Below, one piece after another: positions 23,947 through 33,378 of a stretch of 64,000 bases of DNA. The stretch comes from JBBSEX01 sp038239345 (GTDB lineage: Bacteria > Acidobacteriota > Terriglobia > Bryobacterales > Bryobacteraceae). The first letter of the stretch is position 1. Every line of letters starts with the position of its first letter. The notes beneath the pieces are model-generated. The model saw only the letters and a program-made list of their open reading frames with translations, did not search any database and was not told the DNA's origin. The position numbers and the translations under genes were made by a program. The stretch is from assembly GCA_038239345.1 (NCBI GenBank), contig JBBSEX010000011.1:124001-188000 (forward strand), in the 5' to 3' direction.

Positions 23947-26373
23947 CTATCCGGCCAAAAGCGATGCGTCGGCTACGCGAGACCGTCCGGAATGCGTTTC
24001 CACGATTGCGAGCAAGGCGGGTGCCTGAATTGGCTTGGAAATATAATCGTCCATTCCAGCTTGTAAGCAACGTTCTCGATCGCCCGTCATAGCATGGGCT
24101 GTCATGGCAACGATGGGAATGTACCCACCGGTCTGTATTTCGATGTTGCGAATCGCCGCCGTGGCCTCCATACCGCCCATTTCCGGCATCTGCACGTCCA
24201 TCAGGATGACATCGAAATTCTGCTCCTTCAGTAGGCGGAGCGCGTGTACACCGGTGTTAGCAAGTACGACGCTATGGCCGGCTTTTTCGAGCATCAAACG
24301 CGCCACCCGCTGATTTATCACATTATCTTCCGCGAGAAGAATATGACTTCCTGTCCCCCGATGCGCATTCCGGCGCACGGCCGACGTCATTATTTCGGGT
24401 CTTGTTGGGCCCCGTTCGGGCTGAGCCTGAGACGCGAGGGCCTCGACGATAGCCGCGCGTAGCTCCTGGCGCCTTATTGGCTTTGTTAAATACGCCGCTA
24501 TACCCAATTCTTTGCACCGCGCTATGTCGCCCCGACGCCCGCCCGAAGTCAGCATAAGGATCGCCGCCTGGGTGATGTTGGGTATGGCTTTAATGCGCTC
24601 GATCAAATCAAACCCATCCATTTCCGGCATATGAACGTCGCTGAGAACCAGTCCAAACTGCTGTCCCAGTTCTTCAGCACGGCGCAGGTGGGCCAAACCT
24701 TCAGCGGCACTCGCCGCGACGGTCGGCAGTAACCCCCAAGTCCACATTAAGTCCGCTAAGATACGCCGATTCGTTGAGTTATCATCCACCACCAGGACGG
24801 AGATACCGGCTAACGAAATCTCCTCGAGTGGTCGCACTTCCAGTCGTTCGGCGGATGCTTCTAATGAGACGGTGAAGTGGAAACCGCTACCCTTGCCAAT
24901 TGTGCTTTCCACCCAGATCTTCCCGTTCATCGCATTCACCAGCCGAGCCGAAATCGTCAAGCCTAGCCCGGTCCCGCCGTAGTTACGAGTGGTCGATCCG
25001 TCAACCTGAGAAAAGGCGTCAAAGATCATCTCGTGGCGGTTCGCCGGAATTCCGATTCCGGTATCGCGCACAGTGTAATGCAACTGCACGCGGCCATCTT
25101 CCTGGGATTCCAAACATACATCCAGTTCCACTTCGCCCGAAGCGGTGAATTTGATGGCATTCCCCAGAAGGTTGATGAGAACCTGACGTAGCCGGGTGAC
25201 ATCGCCGACGGCATATTCCGGAACTTCACGGCGGACTTCACAGAGTAATTCCAGATTCTTTTCGTGAGCCCGCAGCGCCATGGCCTTGATCGTTTCCTCA
25301 ACGTGATCGCGCACATTGAAGGGGATTGGATCCATTTCGAGTTTGCCCGCCTCGATCTTTGAGAAATCGAGGATGTCGTTGATGACGATCAGCATTGCAT
25401 CGGCCGAGGTTCTGACAATATTCAGGTAGTCGCGCTGCTCGGCGGTGATATCGGTGTCGAGGGTCAATTCCGTCATACCCATAATTCCGTTCATCGGCGT
25501 CCGGATTTCGTGACTCATGTTCGCCAGAAACTCACTCTTAGCGCGGCTGGCGGCCTCCGCCCGATCCTTTGCCTCCGACAGTTCCCCGTTGGATTTGAGA
25601 AGTTCCGCCGTTCGCGCCTCTACCTCACCTTCGAGGCGATCCCGGTGACAAATCAGGGCTAGGTCGCGACTTTCAATCTCGGCCAACATCGCATTGAAGG
25701 TATCGGTCAGTTGTCCCAGATCATCTTCGGCGTACTTTACCGCCCTGGCAGAGTAATTTTTCTCCACGGAAACGGTTTTGGCCACAAGTGCCAGATGCGC
25801 GATCGGCTCAAGAATGAAGCGCTGCAATTTGCCCGAGATGAGCATCGCCAGGAGAGAGGCGCCGAGAAGAATTGCCAGTACAATCCAGGCAAATTGGTGT
25901 AGGCGCGACTGCAGTTCATCGAGGTCGGAGATAAGGCACACGGTCCCGATCTTCTTGCCGTTGAGCTTCACACCGCGGAATAACACGAGACGGTCAGCTT
26001 GGATGTTGCTGCTATCGCCGGCTGGACTGGGTTGGGTTAAGAGCCTGACGCCCTGCTGGCGGCGATACGCGGCGAACAGTTTACCGTCGGCCGTATAAAG
26101 GAAGCCCGCGACGACATTCCGCTTGACCCTAAGTGTTGTCAGGAGTTCCTCAGCGGCCGAGGCATCGTTGAAGCTCAACGCGGCGGTGCTGTTGGCGCTA
26201 AAGATCTCAGCGACCATACCGAGATCGTTGCGCAGTGAATCCCGGGCCGCCATTTGGTCATACACCAGAACGGTGGAACAGGCCAGAATCAACGCACTGG
26301 TCACGGTAGCGCCGATCAGCAGATTCAGCTTATATTTAACGGACAAATTTAGATAGCTGCTGGCAATATTCAT
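23947..26373 (-). CDS. Hybrid histidine kinase with two receiver domains
   Basis: An 808-residue membrane sensor. Order: transmembrane segment 1 (about 15-37), periplasmic sensor (about 40-160) with an ANSTAALSFND stretch typical of CHASE8-like domains, transmembrane segment 2 (about 162-182), HAMP (about 183-237), coiled coil, HisKA with phospho-accepting His288 (ANMSHEIRTPMNG), ATPase with the N-box (NLLGNAIKFT, about 401-410) and G-boxes (DTGIGIP, GGTGLGL), then receiver 1 (Asp579 in SDVHMPEMDG) and receiver 2 (Asp726 in MDVQMPEMGG). There is no output domain, so the phosphate must go to another partner. AAGGAAA precedes the ATG. It follows the YfiR-like gene after 12 bases in one operon. 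Confidence 0.92.
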   Translation of the reverse strand: MNIASSYLNLSVKYKLNLLIGATVTSALILACSTVLVYDQMAARDSLRNDLGMVAEIFSANSTAALSFNDASAAEELLTTLRVKRNVVAGFLYTADGKLFAAYRRQQGVRLLTQPSPAGDSSNIQADRLVLFRGVKLNGKKIGTVCLISDLDELQSRLHQFAWIVLAILLGASLLAMLISGKLQRFILEPIAHLALVAKTVSVEKNYSARAVKYAEDDLGQLTDTFNAMLAEIESRDLALICHRDRLEGEVEARTAELLKSNGELSEAKDRAEAASRAKSEFLANMSHEIRTPMNGIMGMTELTLDTDITAEQRDYLNIVRTSADAMLIVINDILDFSKIEAGKLEMDPIPFNVRDHVEETIKAMALRAHEKNLELLCEVRREVPEYAVGDVTRLRQVLINLLGNAIKFTASGEVELDVCLESQEDGRVQLHYTVRDTGIGIPANRHEMIFDAFSQVDGSTTRNYGGTGLGLTISARLVNAMNGKIWVESTIGKGSGFHFTVSLEASAERLEVRPLEEISLAGISVLVVDDNSTNRRILADLMWTWGLLPTVAASAAEGLAHLRRAEELGQQFGLVLSDVHMPEMDGFDLIERIKAIPNITQAAILMLTSGGRRGDIARCKELGIAAYLTKPIRRQELRAAIVEALASQAQPERGPTRPEIMTSAVRRNAHRGTGSHILLAEDNVINQRVARLMLEKAGHSVVLANTGVHALRLLKEQNFDVILMDVQMPEMGGMEATAAIRNIEIQTGGYIPIVAMTAHAMTGDRERCLQAGMDDYISKPIQAPALLAIVETHSGRSRVADASLLAG

Positions 26374-26385
26374 TTTTTTGTTTCC

Positions 26386-26937
26386 TTACTGCTTCTTCGT
26401 GTCCCCTAGGCTTAACAGCTTCGAACTGATCTTGAGCTTTTCGCGAACCGCCGCGTCCGCGTCAATTTCGAAGCGCACTTGAGCGCTCTTCAGCTTGAAG
26501 CGAACGATTCCCCCTTGGGGGAGGAAGTCGTCGGTTTCCCCGACTGTCAGGATGTGAAAGCCCTTCAGGTCGCTAAGCAGCGGGCGCGATCTTTTCCACT
26601 CCGCGGCGCTTATAAATAGGACATGGCACCCAGCCGCTTGTCGAGCGTCAGCGATCCTATTGATCAAGAATGCTTTACCTTCAAAATCTCTTCCCTGCAC
26701 CATATCTTCCAGAGCGGAGCCGAAGGGATTCTGGCCGAGGACGCAGATCTGAAAGGGCGCCTCAGCTGAATTGGGCGTTGCCGGCCAAATCACGAACTTG
26801 GCGAAGTTAACGAGAAAGGCCGCCTTCACCTGATATTCATTGATGCCCGGTGCTTCCGCGCGAGCCTGAACCAGGCCCGCTGTGACGGCGATGACCAGCA
26901 GCCGGATTGTCGTTTTACTGAGACCTAGAAGTGCCAC
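26386..26937 (-). CDS. YfiR-like periplasmic protein (DUF4154)
   Basis: A 183-residue exported protein. Family marks are clear: the YQVKAAFLVNFAKFVIWP start of the mature domain, FQICVLGQNPFG, GCHVLFIS, and HILTVGETDDFLPQGGIVRF. Pseudomonas YfiR is a periplasmic regulator of the YfiN cyclase; here it lies between a TonB receptor and a histidine kinase with a periplasmic sensor, so it could play the same role for the kinase (inference). Start is a GTG that overlaps the TonB receptor stop by 13 bases. A signal peptide is present (about 1-27). Confidence 0.88.
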   Translation of the reverse strand: MALLGLSKTTIRLLVIAVTAGLVQARAEAPGINEYQVKAAFLVNFAKFVIWPATPNSAEAPFQICVLGQNPFGSALEDMVQGRDFEGKAFLINRIADARQAAGCHVLFISAAEWKRSRPLLSDLKGFHILTVGETDDFLPQGGIVRFKLKSAQVRFEIDADAAVREKLKISSKLLSLGDTKKQ

Positions 26938-28961
26938 GTGACCTTCCCGATCACACTTCTCTCGGCTGACGTAGGAGCGACTTGGTACGTATTCAGAAAT
27001 TCCGGATGGCGTGGCGACAACAGATTTTGTCCGGCGATACTGATCTCAACGGACTCGCCGACCATCCAGCCCAGGCGTGTGTCGAGCCGTACGTAGCTGG
27101 GCACTGGACCCGATCGTAGAGATCCAACATAGAATGCGGTCGCGTCCCACTCGAGGCGATGCGGCAGGTTCATCGTGGATTGCAATTGAGCTTGCCGCTT
27201 AGGAGAATTGCCGGAAGCGGACCCAAGGAAAGGATCGTGGCTTGACTTGTCGAGCGAGTACTGCGTCTGAAGATAGGTGAACCCGGGATTGAGGCGCCAG
27301 CGGTTAGTCACCTCCAAATGCATGGTCATTTCCAGACCATAAGTTCGTGCTTGTCCGAGATTCTCCCAGACATTTGGAATGACTAAATGGGGAGGACCGG
27401 GTACAAGCGTGTAATAGGGCGTTCTTGGCTCCAGCGTCTGTAGGCGCCGATAGTTGCTCAGGAAGCCTGTCGCATCGAAGGCTAGCCGGCGCGAGAGACT
27501 CGTGCGGTAACCAAGCTCGTAATCAATCAGCTGAGCGGCTTTTATCCCGGAGGTGCCTATCACCTGGTAGACAGCGAAGCCGCCGCCGCTCACTGGAAAC
27601 GCGGCATAGTCGAGCCGCGAATTGGCGTAGTCCCAGGCCGGTTGTTGAATCGCTTTGGAAGCCGATGCCCACACTGTCTGGCGATCCGTCGGAGTCCATA
27701 CCAGTTGCACGCTGGGTTCATACTCGAATCCGGTGTAGACGTTATGCTCGAACTTCGATCCGATAGTCAGCGAGAGAGAGTTTGTCAGCTTCACCTCATC
27801 CTGGATGAAAGTACTTAAAAGGTTGCTCCTCTGATTACCCGAACCGAAGGAAATCGCGTATCCCCCAGTGACACTTTCGTCCACCAGACGATACCCGGCC
27901 CCTACTACAACGTCGTTCCGCGATCCCTCATGAAAGTGATACTGAAAATCGAAATCACCCGTATTGCGAACTTCCATTCCCGCGTCGAAGCGCCGGACGC
28001 GATCGTAATAAACCTGGAGAGTTGAGTCTGAACCGTCGGAGAAAATGTGATTCCAGCGTCCAAGCAAATTCCCCACGCCAACACGAACCTTGTCGTTTAA
28101 GGTGTATTCTTCCGGTAGCCTATTTGAGAAAAGCGTGGTGATGGTCTGGCCTTCCGATGTCCCTGAAATGTCGCCTTGCACTGTTAGTTTGTCGCGCGCC
28201 GATAAATTCCAATCGGAGCGGAATCCAGCCTGCGACCCGTGCCACCCATCCGCAGCCTGTCGCCCATCGCCGTACCTTGAGTTCTCGACCCGGAAGGACC
28301 GTCCATAGACGCGATAGGCTCCTTTCGTGCCAGCTGTCCCTCCGAACTGCATCACGCCGGTGGCACTGTCAGTGGATCCCGTGCTAACGCTAATCAAACC
28401 CCCAAGAGTATCTTTGGTGTTCTTAGTGATGATATTGATGACACCGTTTACCGCGTTGGCGCCCCAAACCGTTCCGCCGGGTCCGCGAATGATTTCGATG
28501 CGTTCGATATCTTCAAGCGGGAGGCTCTGCTCATCCCAGTAGACGCCGGAAAACGCCGGATCAAAGATAGTGCGGCCGTCCACAAGCACTAAGACTTTAT
28601 TCGAATAGCGGTCGTTGAACCCTCGAACACTGATTGCCCAGGTATGCGCATTAATACGCGCTACTTCAACACCAGGCGCCATGCGCAGCAAATCGGGGAT
28701 ATTGTTCATCCCAGAGCGGCGGATGTCGTCCTGAGTGATGACGAAGACTGCCGCACCCGTGCGCGAAAGCGATTGTTCTCTCTTGGACACCGATGTCACC
28801 CGAAGATTCATGAGACCTTCCAAATCCAAGGCCTGCAAATCCGGAGATTGAGCGCTGGCGCCAAACGGAAATATTGCGACCAGCGCCGTGACGCACAATA
28901 TCCGCAGCGCAATTGCCAAGCGCCTCAGGCGGATTGCAGTTGACCTACTGGTAAAACACAT
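26925..28961 (-). CDS. TonB-dependent outer-membrane receptor
   Basis: A 678-residue outer-membrane receptor. I chose the ATG at 28961, where GGAG sits six bases upstream, over the ATG at 29003. A signal peptide ends near FGASAQS. The plug domain is evident: SVSKREQSLSRTGAAVFVIT, DLLRMAPGVEVARI, ISVRGFNDRYSNKVLVLVDG, EIIRGPGGTVWGANAVNGVI. The barrel follows to a terminal aromatic (VTWHF). It resembles siderophore/vitamin receptors without a clear ligand. A TonB-box-like stretch is not obvious. First gene of the receptor-YfiR-kinase operon, so ligand binding at the outer membrane may feed the kinase. Confidence 0.9.
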   Translation of the reverse strand: MCFTSRSTAIRLRRLAIALRILCVTALVAIFPFGASAQSPDLQALDLEGLMNLRVTSVSKREQSLSRTGAAVFVITQDDIRRSGMNNIPDLLRMAPGVEVARINAHTWAISVRGFNDRYSNKVLVLVDGRTIFDPAFSGVYWDEQSLPLEDIERIEIIRGPGGTVWGANAVNGVINIITKNTKDTLGGLISVSTGSTDSATGVMQFGGTAGTKGAYRVYGRSFRVENSRYGDGRQAADGWHGSQAGFRSDWNLSARDKLTVQGDISGTSEGQTITTLFSNRLPEEYTLNDKVRVGVGNLLGRWNHIFSDGSDSTLQVYYDRVRRFDAGMEVRNTGDFDFQYHFHEGSRNDVVVGAGYRLVDESVTGGYAISFGSGNQRSNLLSTFIQDEVKLTNSLSLTIGSKFEHNVYTGFEYEPSVQLVWTPTDRQTVWASASKAIQQPAWDYANSRLDYAAFPVSGGGFAVYQVIGTSGIKAAQLIDYELGYRTSLSRRLAFDATGFLSNYRRLQTLEPRTPYYTLVPGPPHLVIPNVWENLGQARTYGLEMTMHLEVTNRWRLNPGFTYLQTQYSLDKSSHDPFLGSASGNSPKRQAQLQSTMNLPHRLEWDATAFYVGSLRSGPVPSYVRLDTRLGWMVGESVEISIAGQNLLSPRHPEFLNTYQVAPTSAERSVIGKVTWHF

Positions 28962-29137
28962 GACGGTCTCCGGTTTGCATAATCGTTTTTGTAGCTGGAC
29001 CATTTACCAGGCCCCGCTTCACCTCCCCTATCTCATCGTCCAGGACTACTCTTCCATGAGCGAATTGTTATGGGCGGCGGTGCGCGTGCCTTTATGAGCT
29101 AGCGGTGAAGAAGAATCCGGGGAAGTATTCTAATTAC

Positions 29138-29269
29138 ATGCTGCAGCCGCAATTGATTACAAGTGAGCCACAGCCGGGCCTGGTTTTCCCTTGGAAGCGG
29201 GAAATGACTACCCAGGAACGGGACGAGTTTATAGAGTGCGCTGGGGACCTTTTGTCGAAACTCGGTTAG
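29138..29269 (+). CDS. Tentative 43-aa small protein
   Basis: A 43-codon frame (MLQPQLITSEPQPGLVFPW...) ends at a TAG at 29267-29269. Its composition, including an amphipathic helix DEFIECAGDLLSKLG, looks protein-like and GGGGAAG lies about 14 bases upstream. It overlaps the 3' end of the glycosyltransferase gene on the other strand. It may be a real small gene, a remnant or chance. No function. Confidence 0.2.
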   Translation: MLQPQLITSEPQPGLVFPWKREMTTQERDEFIECAGDLLSKLG

Positions 29270-30683
29270 GAACTATAGAGGAACGCCCCCTGCTCTTGGC
29301 AACCCCGCGGATCCAGGGGCCGAGCAGTTGACTGACAATTTTGTTTCGCAACAGCGTCTGCGTCCAACTCCACGTCGCGGAATTATATAAGGAAGATAGG
29401 TGATGCTCTAGAGCCGACACTTTTTCTTGGGCCGTGAGCAGTTGACTTTGAGCCAGCCCGAGCTGTTCCGCCTCGGCCCTCTGAATCACGGCAGTTCGCT
29501 CCAGCTCTTGCTGCAGTCGACGGTTCTCCGCGAGAATCAATTCTCCGTCCGCTTGCCGAGACAGTAACGTCTGCTCCAAAGCCTCGCACTGCCGATGTGA
29601 TTGTTCTTTTTCGCGGATCATGCCTTCGATGCGCAAATCGCGCTCCTCCAACTGCCAGGCAGTCTGCGCTCCTGTCTTATAACGCGGCGCGCAGTGAGTC
29701 AAATATTGCGAGATGGCGCGGTCCGCCTCATAAGAGGGCAAGAGGGGTGAGGTTCGAGCCGTGGCGATGACCCGCTCATAAATACTCACCAGCCGGTCAA
29801 CGGCGGGCGAGAGAGGGCACAACTCGCGAACGATTCTCGACAAGGCGTCGCCATCTTCGGCGTCGTAGCCGCTGAGCTCCGCCTGTAAAAGATCCATCCG
29901 CATGGGCGAGGAAAGCGTTCGCACACCGAAATTGAAGCGCCGCAGCGAAGCAAAATTCCTGCGAGTCACCAATGGCCCTAGCCGGCCCGGCGTACTCAGA
30001 ATCACCGCCGCGCCCACAGCCATAGCTTCGATCGCCGACCTTCCCTTAGCAAATACAATGTCGTAGTTCGCCAACAGATTCCCAGTTCGGCACACCGATC
30101 TTTCGCTACCCGTTCCAATCGCGTCGAGCTCGATTCCCGCCGCCTGGCAGGCTTCGCGCAACATAGGCAGGTCGTTATTTTCGGCGAACTCGTTACCGAA
30201 GGCCAGGGACCGGCGTGGAACTTGGGGCAGCGGAGATCGCGGCGGAAAAAGACCGGGATCAAAGAAATTGTAAATTACGTCGATTTGCTCCGGCGCGATT
30301 CCGCCTTCTACAATCAAGCGCTCTCTGCACAATTCGTCTACCGCCACATAATGCAGAATTCGCGGAAAGCGCAGAGTAGCCTCTTGCCACGGCAGCCATC
30401 CGTGACAATAATAAATCGCCGGTGTTTGCGGAAACCAGAGCATCGCCGTCAGGGCTTCGTAATGGTGCTGCCCGTGAATGATGTCCGGCGCTTCGCCCAT
30501 CGTGCCCAAACTGTCGATTACGGGGATTGTTGCGGCCCGCAACTCTTCAGCGACTGCGCCGAGCGTCATACTATATGCGACCGGGCTATGCCCTCGACGC
30601 ATCAACTCCACCGCCAGATCGCGGATGTACAATTCGCTGCCCGCGCGCCCAGCCAGCGTGTTATTGGTCAGCAGAATTCTCAT
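29229..30683 (-). CDS. Glycosyltransferase (GT4-like) with C-terminal coiled coil
   Basis: A 484-residue protein. The N-terminal half (about 1-300) looks like a GT-B glycosyltransferase: MRILLTNNTLAGRAGSELYI, the HGQHHYEAL and YYCHGWLPWQ segments in the donor cleft region, and a KGRSAIEAMAVGAAVIL motif with the conserved Glu of retaining GT4 enzymes. Residues about 345-450 are heptad-like and rich in Gln/Glu/Leu (REKEQSHRQCEALEQTL, ENRRLQQELERTAV), a coiled coil that would drive oligomerisation or chain-length control. The end (YNSATWSWTQTLL) resembles the tails of many surface-polysaccharide transferases. It overlaps the LpxD-like gene by 4 bases (ATGA), so the two probably act in one glycolipid pathway. 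Confidence 0.75.
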   Translation of the reverse strand: MRILLTNNTLAGRAGSELYIRDLAVELMRRGHSPVAYSMTLGAVAEELRAATIPVIDSLGTMGEAPDIIHGQHHYEALTAMLWFPQTPAIYYCHGWLPWQEATLRFPRILHYVAVDELCRERLIVEGGIAPEQIDVIYNFFDPGLFPPRSPLPQVPRRSLAFGNEFAENNDLPMLREACQAAGIELDAIGTGSERSVCRTGNLLANYDIVFAKGRSAIEAMAVGAAVILSTPGRLGPLVTRRNFASLRRFNFGVRTLSSPMRMDLLQAELSGYDAEDGDALSRIVRELCPLSPAVDRLVSIYERVIATARTSPLLPSYEADRAISQYLTHCAPRYKTGAQTAWQLEERDLRIEGMIREKEQSHRQCEALEQTLLSRQADGELILAENRRLQQELERTAVIQRAEAEQLGLAQSQLLTAQEKVSALEHHLSSLYNSATWSWTQTLLRNKIVSQLLGPWIRGVAKSRGRSSIVPNRVSTKGPQRTL

Positions 30684-31582
30684 TCCGCTGGAGCGCTCGA
30701 TTCCATTTCCGCCAATTTACGCAGAAGCCGCCGATGTGGGATCGCGAAGTTTCCACTGCACCGCGCGCCTGCGGGAACATCGCGAATCACAACCGCTCCT
30801 AAGCTGATGACAGCCTGATCGCCGATGTTCAGATTGTTGGAAATAATCGCGCCTGGGCCAACCCATGCATCGTCGCCAATAACGACATTTCCGTTGATGA
30901 TGGCACCGTGGCCGACGAATGTGCGCGCACCCACCCGCACGCCGTGGGAGACGAAGCTTCGCGCCCCGATGCGCGCCTCATGTGCAATCCGCGTGTCATT
31001 GCCGAACAATCCCGTGGCAATTACCGCACCGGGTAAGATATGGGCACCGGCGCCAATGGTCAAGCCACCAGCATGACTCATTTCGATCATCGGCCGGCTG
31101 CTTCGCACAGTTTGAAATCCCACGCCGCCCAGCACCGCTCCAGCGCCAATCGTTACGCCTTCTTCAATGACGCAGCGCTCTAAAATACTGGCGTTCGGGC
31201 CTACGCTCGTCCCGCCAGCGATCCGTACATTCTTCTCGGCGATAAAGGCGGTCGAATGGATTTGCGCCCCGGCGTCGATGCTGGTTTCAAAATCCTTCCG
31301 ATAAAATCCGCAGCGCGCCAGGTGGTTATGAAGATTGGCGAATGTCACGCGGGGAGCCAGGCAAACGCCGACACCCCTGCCTTGCGGAACATGCACGGCA
31401 AGTTCTGGTGTGGTGAGCACCGCCGTGATCCACTCTTTTTGTTCCAACCCGGCGGCCGAGCGAAAATTTTCCAGAAAGACCAGCATTTCCGGCGAGCGAT
31501 CGGTCAGAAATCCGAGGGTCCGGAAATGGCCGCCGCGCAGTACCGATATTCCGGCTATCACTTCAATATCTGTTAGCTGCAT
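30680..31582 (-). CDS. LpxD-like hexapeptide-repeat acyltransferase
   Basis: A 300-residue (from the ATG at 31582) left-handed beta-helix acyltransferase. The N-terminal part (MQLTDIEVIAGISVLRGG) matches the LpxD-type N-terminal domain; the middle and end carry many hexapeptide repeats (for example VTIGAGAVLGGVGFQTV and IGDDAWVGPGAIISNN). The repeat His of LpxD (in FGNDTRIAHEARIG / FVSHGVRVG) is present, consistent with catalysis. LpxD adds a 3-hydroxyacyl chain to UDP-GlcN. However, the residues are not close enough to name it lpxD, and a sugar O-acetyl or N-acyl transferase is possible. The frame reaches 31660, but that stretch abuts the divergent ligase start. Confidence 0.75.
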   Translation of the reverse strand: MQLTDIEVIAGISVLRGGHFRTLGFLTDRSPEMLVFLENFRSAAGLEQKEWITAVLTTPELAVHVPQGRGVGVCLAPRVTFANLHNHLARCGFYRKDFETSIDAGAQIHSTAFIAEKNVRIAGGTSVGPNASILERCVIEEGVTIGAGAVLGGVGFQTVRSSRPMIEMSHAGGLTIGAGAHILPGAVIATGLFGNDTRIAHEARIGARSFVSHGVRVGARTFVGHGAIINGNVVIGDDAWVGPGAIISNNLNIGDQAVISLGAVVIRDVPAGARCSGNFAIPHRRLLRKLAEMESSAPAE

Positions 31583-31658
31583 AGAGCGAGCGCTGAATAT
31601 CCCCTCGAATACACTGACATAATAGACCATCAATCGCGGTAGAGGAGAAACGAATCGC

Positions 31659-33194
31659 ATGAGCGACGCGCTTACTATCGCGGGTCTGCTGAATCTTGGC
31701 CACGTCGATCATCTGGCGATCGCCGATTACCGCGGCGAGGGCCTGACGTATAGACGAGTTCGGCTCTTAATAGAAGATACACACGAGTTCCTGGCGAATC
31801 TCGGTTTAACCGGCCAAGATACAGTGGCAGTTTCGCTGCGCAATGGACCGGAAACCGCGGCTCTTTTTCTGGCTCTCTGCTCTTATTGCCGCGTTGCACC
31901 GCTAAATCCTAGTTATACGGCGCCAGAGATCGCATTCGCGCTCGATGATTTACAGGCCCGGGCTATCGTGACGACGGTAGATAACGATACAGCCGTTGCG
32001 GCGGCGAGGCTGAGCGGTGTCCGGCTGATCCTGCTTGAGACCTCCACGCAGCCCGGTGCCTTCCACTTGCACGCGGATCCGATTGGCGAAAGGAGCGTAC
32101 GGCGGGTGCCCGGCTGCGACGACATCGCCTTGCTCCTGCATACATCGGGGACTACGGCGCGTCCGAAGCTGGTCCCGCTGACGCAGCGCAATCTTTATCT
32201 TTCCGCGATCAACGTAGCCGCGGTATTGGAATTGCGCGCGGTCGATCGTTGTCTCAGCATCATGCCTTTATTTCACATTCACGGTTTGGTGGCCGGGCTC
32301 CTGGCGTCCATCGCCGCCGGCGCTACCGTTTGCTGCGCTCCGGGCTTTCAAGCGACCAGTGTTTTCTCATGGCTGGAAGCTTCACAAGCCACCTGGTATA
32401 CGGCGGTACCAACGATGCATCAGGCGATCCTGTTACGCGCCCGCCACAATTCCAGGATGCTCGCAAACCATACATTGCGTCTGATTCGTTCCTCATCTTC
32501 CCCGCTCTACCCGGCGGTGTGGAAGCAATTGGAGTCAACGTTCGGCGTGCCCGTCATCAACGCATATGGGATGACCGAGGCCGCGCATCAGATCAGTAGC
32601 GTGCGTCTTTCCGACGGCAAGAACGAGAGTCTGCAAGGCACCGTCGGCTGGCCATCTGGCCCGGAAGTGGCGATCCTCGATTGCGAGGGCTTACTGCTGC
32701 CCGCGGGACAAATCGGCGAGGTCGCCCTGCGCGGTCCGCAGATCATGAGCGCTTACCTCCAACCCGCGGGTATCAATGAGGCAGCTTTCGTAAACGGGTG
32801 GTTTCGAACCGGCGATGAAGGATTCCTGAATGCCCTCGGGGTACTGACTTTGTGCGGACGCATCAAGGAAATGATTAATAGCGGTGGAGAAAAAATCTCG
32901 CCCTACGAGGTGGAGGAAGCGTTGCTGAACCACGATGCAGTGTCCCAAGCCGTCGCCTTTGCCGCTCCGCATGCCCTCTTGGGTGAAGAAGTCGTGGCGG
33001 CCGTGGTGTCGCGCGAGGGGTGTCAGCTCGATACCCGTCATCTTCTACTGGCACTCCGATCCAGCCTCGCCCGCTGCAAGACTCCGCGGCGTATCGTCAT
33101 AGTCGACGAAATTCCCCGAGGCGCGACCGGAAAGGTGCAACGGATCGGCTTGGCGGCCCGGTTAGGGATGGCGAAGAAGGATTTTCACGGGTAA
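31659..33194 (+). CDS. AMP-dependent acyl-CoA ligase (oxalate-CoA-ligase-like)
   Basis: A 511-residue member of the adenylate-forming superfamily. The P-loop LLLHTSGTTARPKLVPLTQRN (about 155-176), the VINAYGMTEAAHQISS core (A5), the GWFRTGDEGFLNALGVL (A7/A8) and the RIKEMINSGGEKISPYEVE hinge are all present, ending with the catalytic Lys region (PRGATGKVQR). It activates a carboxylic acid as acyl-AMP then a CoA thioester; overall similarity suggests the oxalate/AAE3-like branch. AGAGGAG precedes the ATG by about 11 bases. Divergent from the LpxD-like gene. It ends 50 bases before the tRNA-Pro on the other strand. Confidence 0.85.
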   Translation: MSDALTIAGLLNLGHVDHLAIADYRGEGLTYRRVRLLIEDTHEFLANLGLTGQDTVAVSLRNGPETAALFLALCSYCRVAPLNPSYTAPEIAFALDDLQARAIVTTVDNDTAVAAARLSGVRLILLETSTQPGAFHLHADPIGERSVRRVPGCDDIALLLHTSGTTARPKLVPLTQRNLYLSAINVAAVLELRAVDRCLSIMPLFHIHGLVAGLLASIAAGATVCCAPGFQATSVFSWLEASQATWYTAVPTMHQAILLRARHNSRMLANHTLRLIRSSSSPLYPAVWKQLESTFGVPVINAYGMTEAAHQISSVRLSDGKNESLQGTVGWPSGPEVAILDCEGLLLPAGQIGEVALRGPQIMSAYLQPAGINEAAFVNGWFRTGDEGFLNALGVLTLCGRIKEMINSGGEKISPYEVEEALLNHDAVSQAVAFAAPHALLGEEVVAAVVSREGCQLDTRHLLLALRSSLARCKTPRRIVIVDEIPRGATGKVQRIGLAARLGMAKKDFHG

Positions 33195-33243
33195 ACCATA
33201 CGGAAGGTTTACTTCCTGGCAGTATGGAAAAAAGGGGATTAGT

Positions 33244-33321
33244 TGGTCGGGCCGCCGGGATTTGAACCCGGGACCTCTTGCACCCCAAGCAAGCGCGCTA
33301 GCCAGGCTGCGCTACGGCCCG
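33244..33321 (-). tRNA. tRNA-Pro (anticodon GGG), CCA encoded
   Basis: Read on the minus strand: acceptor CGGGCCG pairs with CGGCCCG; anticodon arm CTTGC-TTGGGGT-GCAAG gives loop TTGGGGT and anticodon GGG; T-arm CCGGG-TTCAAAT-CCCGG is canonical. After the discriminator A comes an encoded CCA (33244-33246). A run of T follows on this strand (33228-33233), a plain terminator. Length 78 including CCA. GGG reads the CCC and CCU proline codons. Confidence 0.95.
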
Positions 33322-33378
33322 AAGTATTCATTCTATCGCAAACCATTCTCCGGGGTCTGGAAATTTGCAGTTACCGTT

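Noticed and set aside
33186..33240. Hairpin GTAAACC/GGTTTAC after the acyl-CoA ligase
   Set aside because: The stem overlaps the stop codon and competes with a second fold (CCATAC/GTATGG); no T-tract on the plus strand, so I did not call a terminator.
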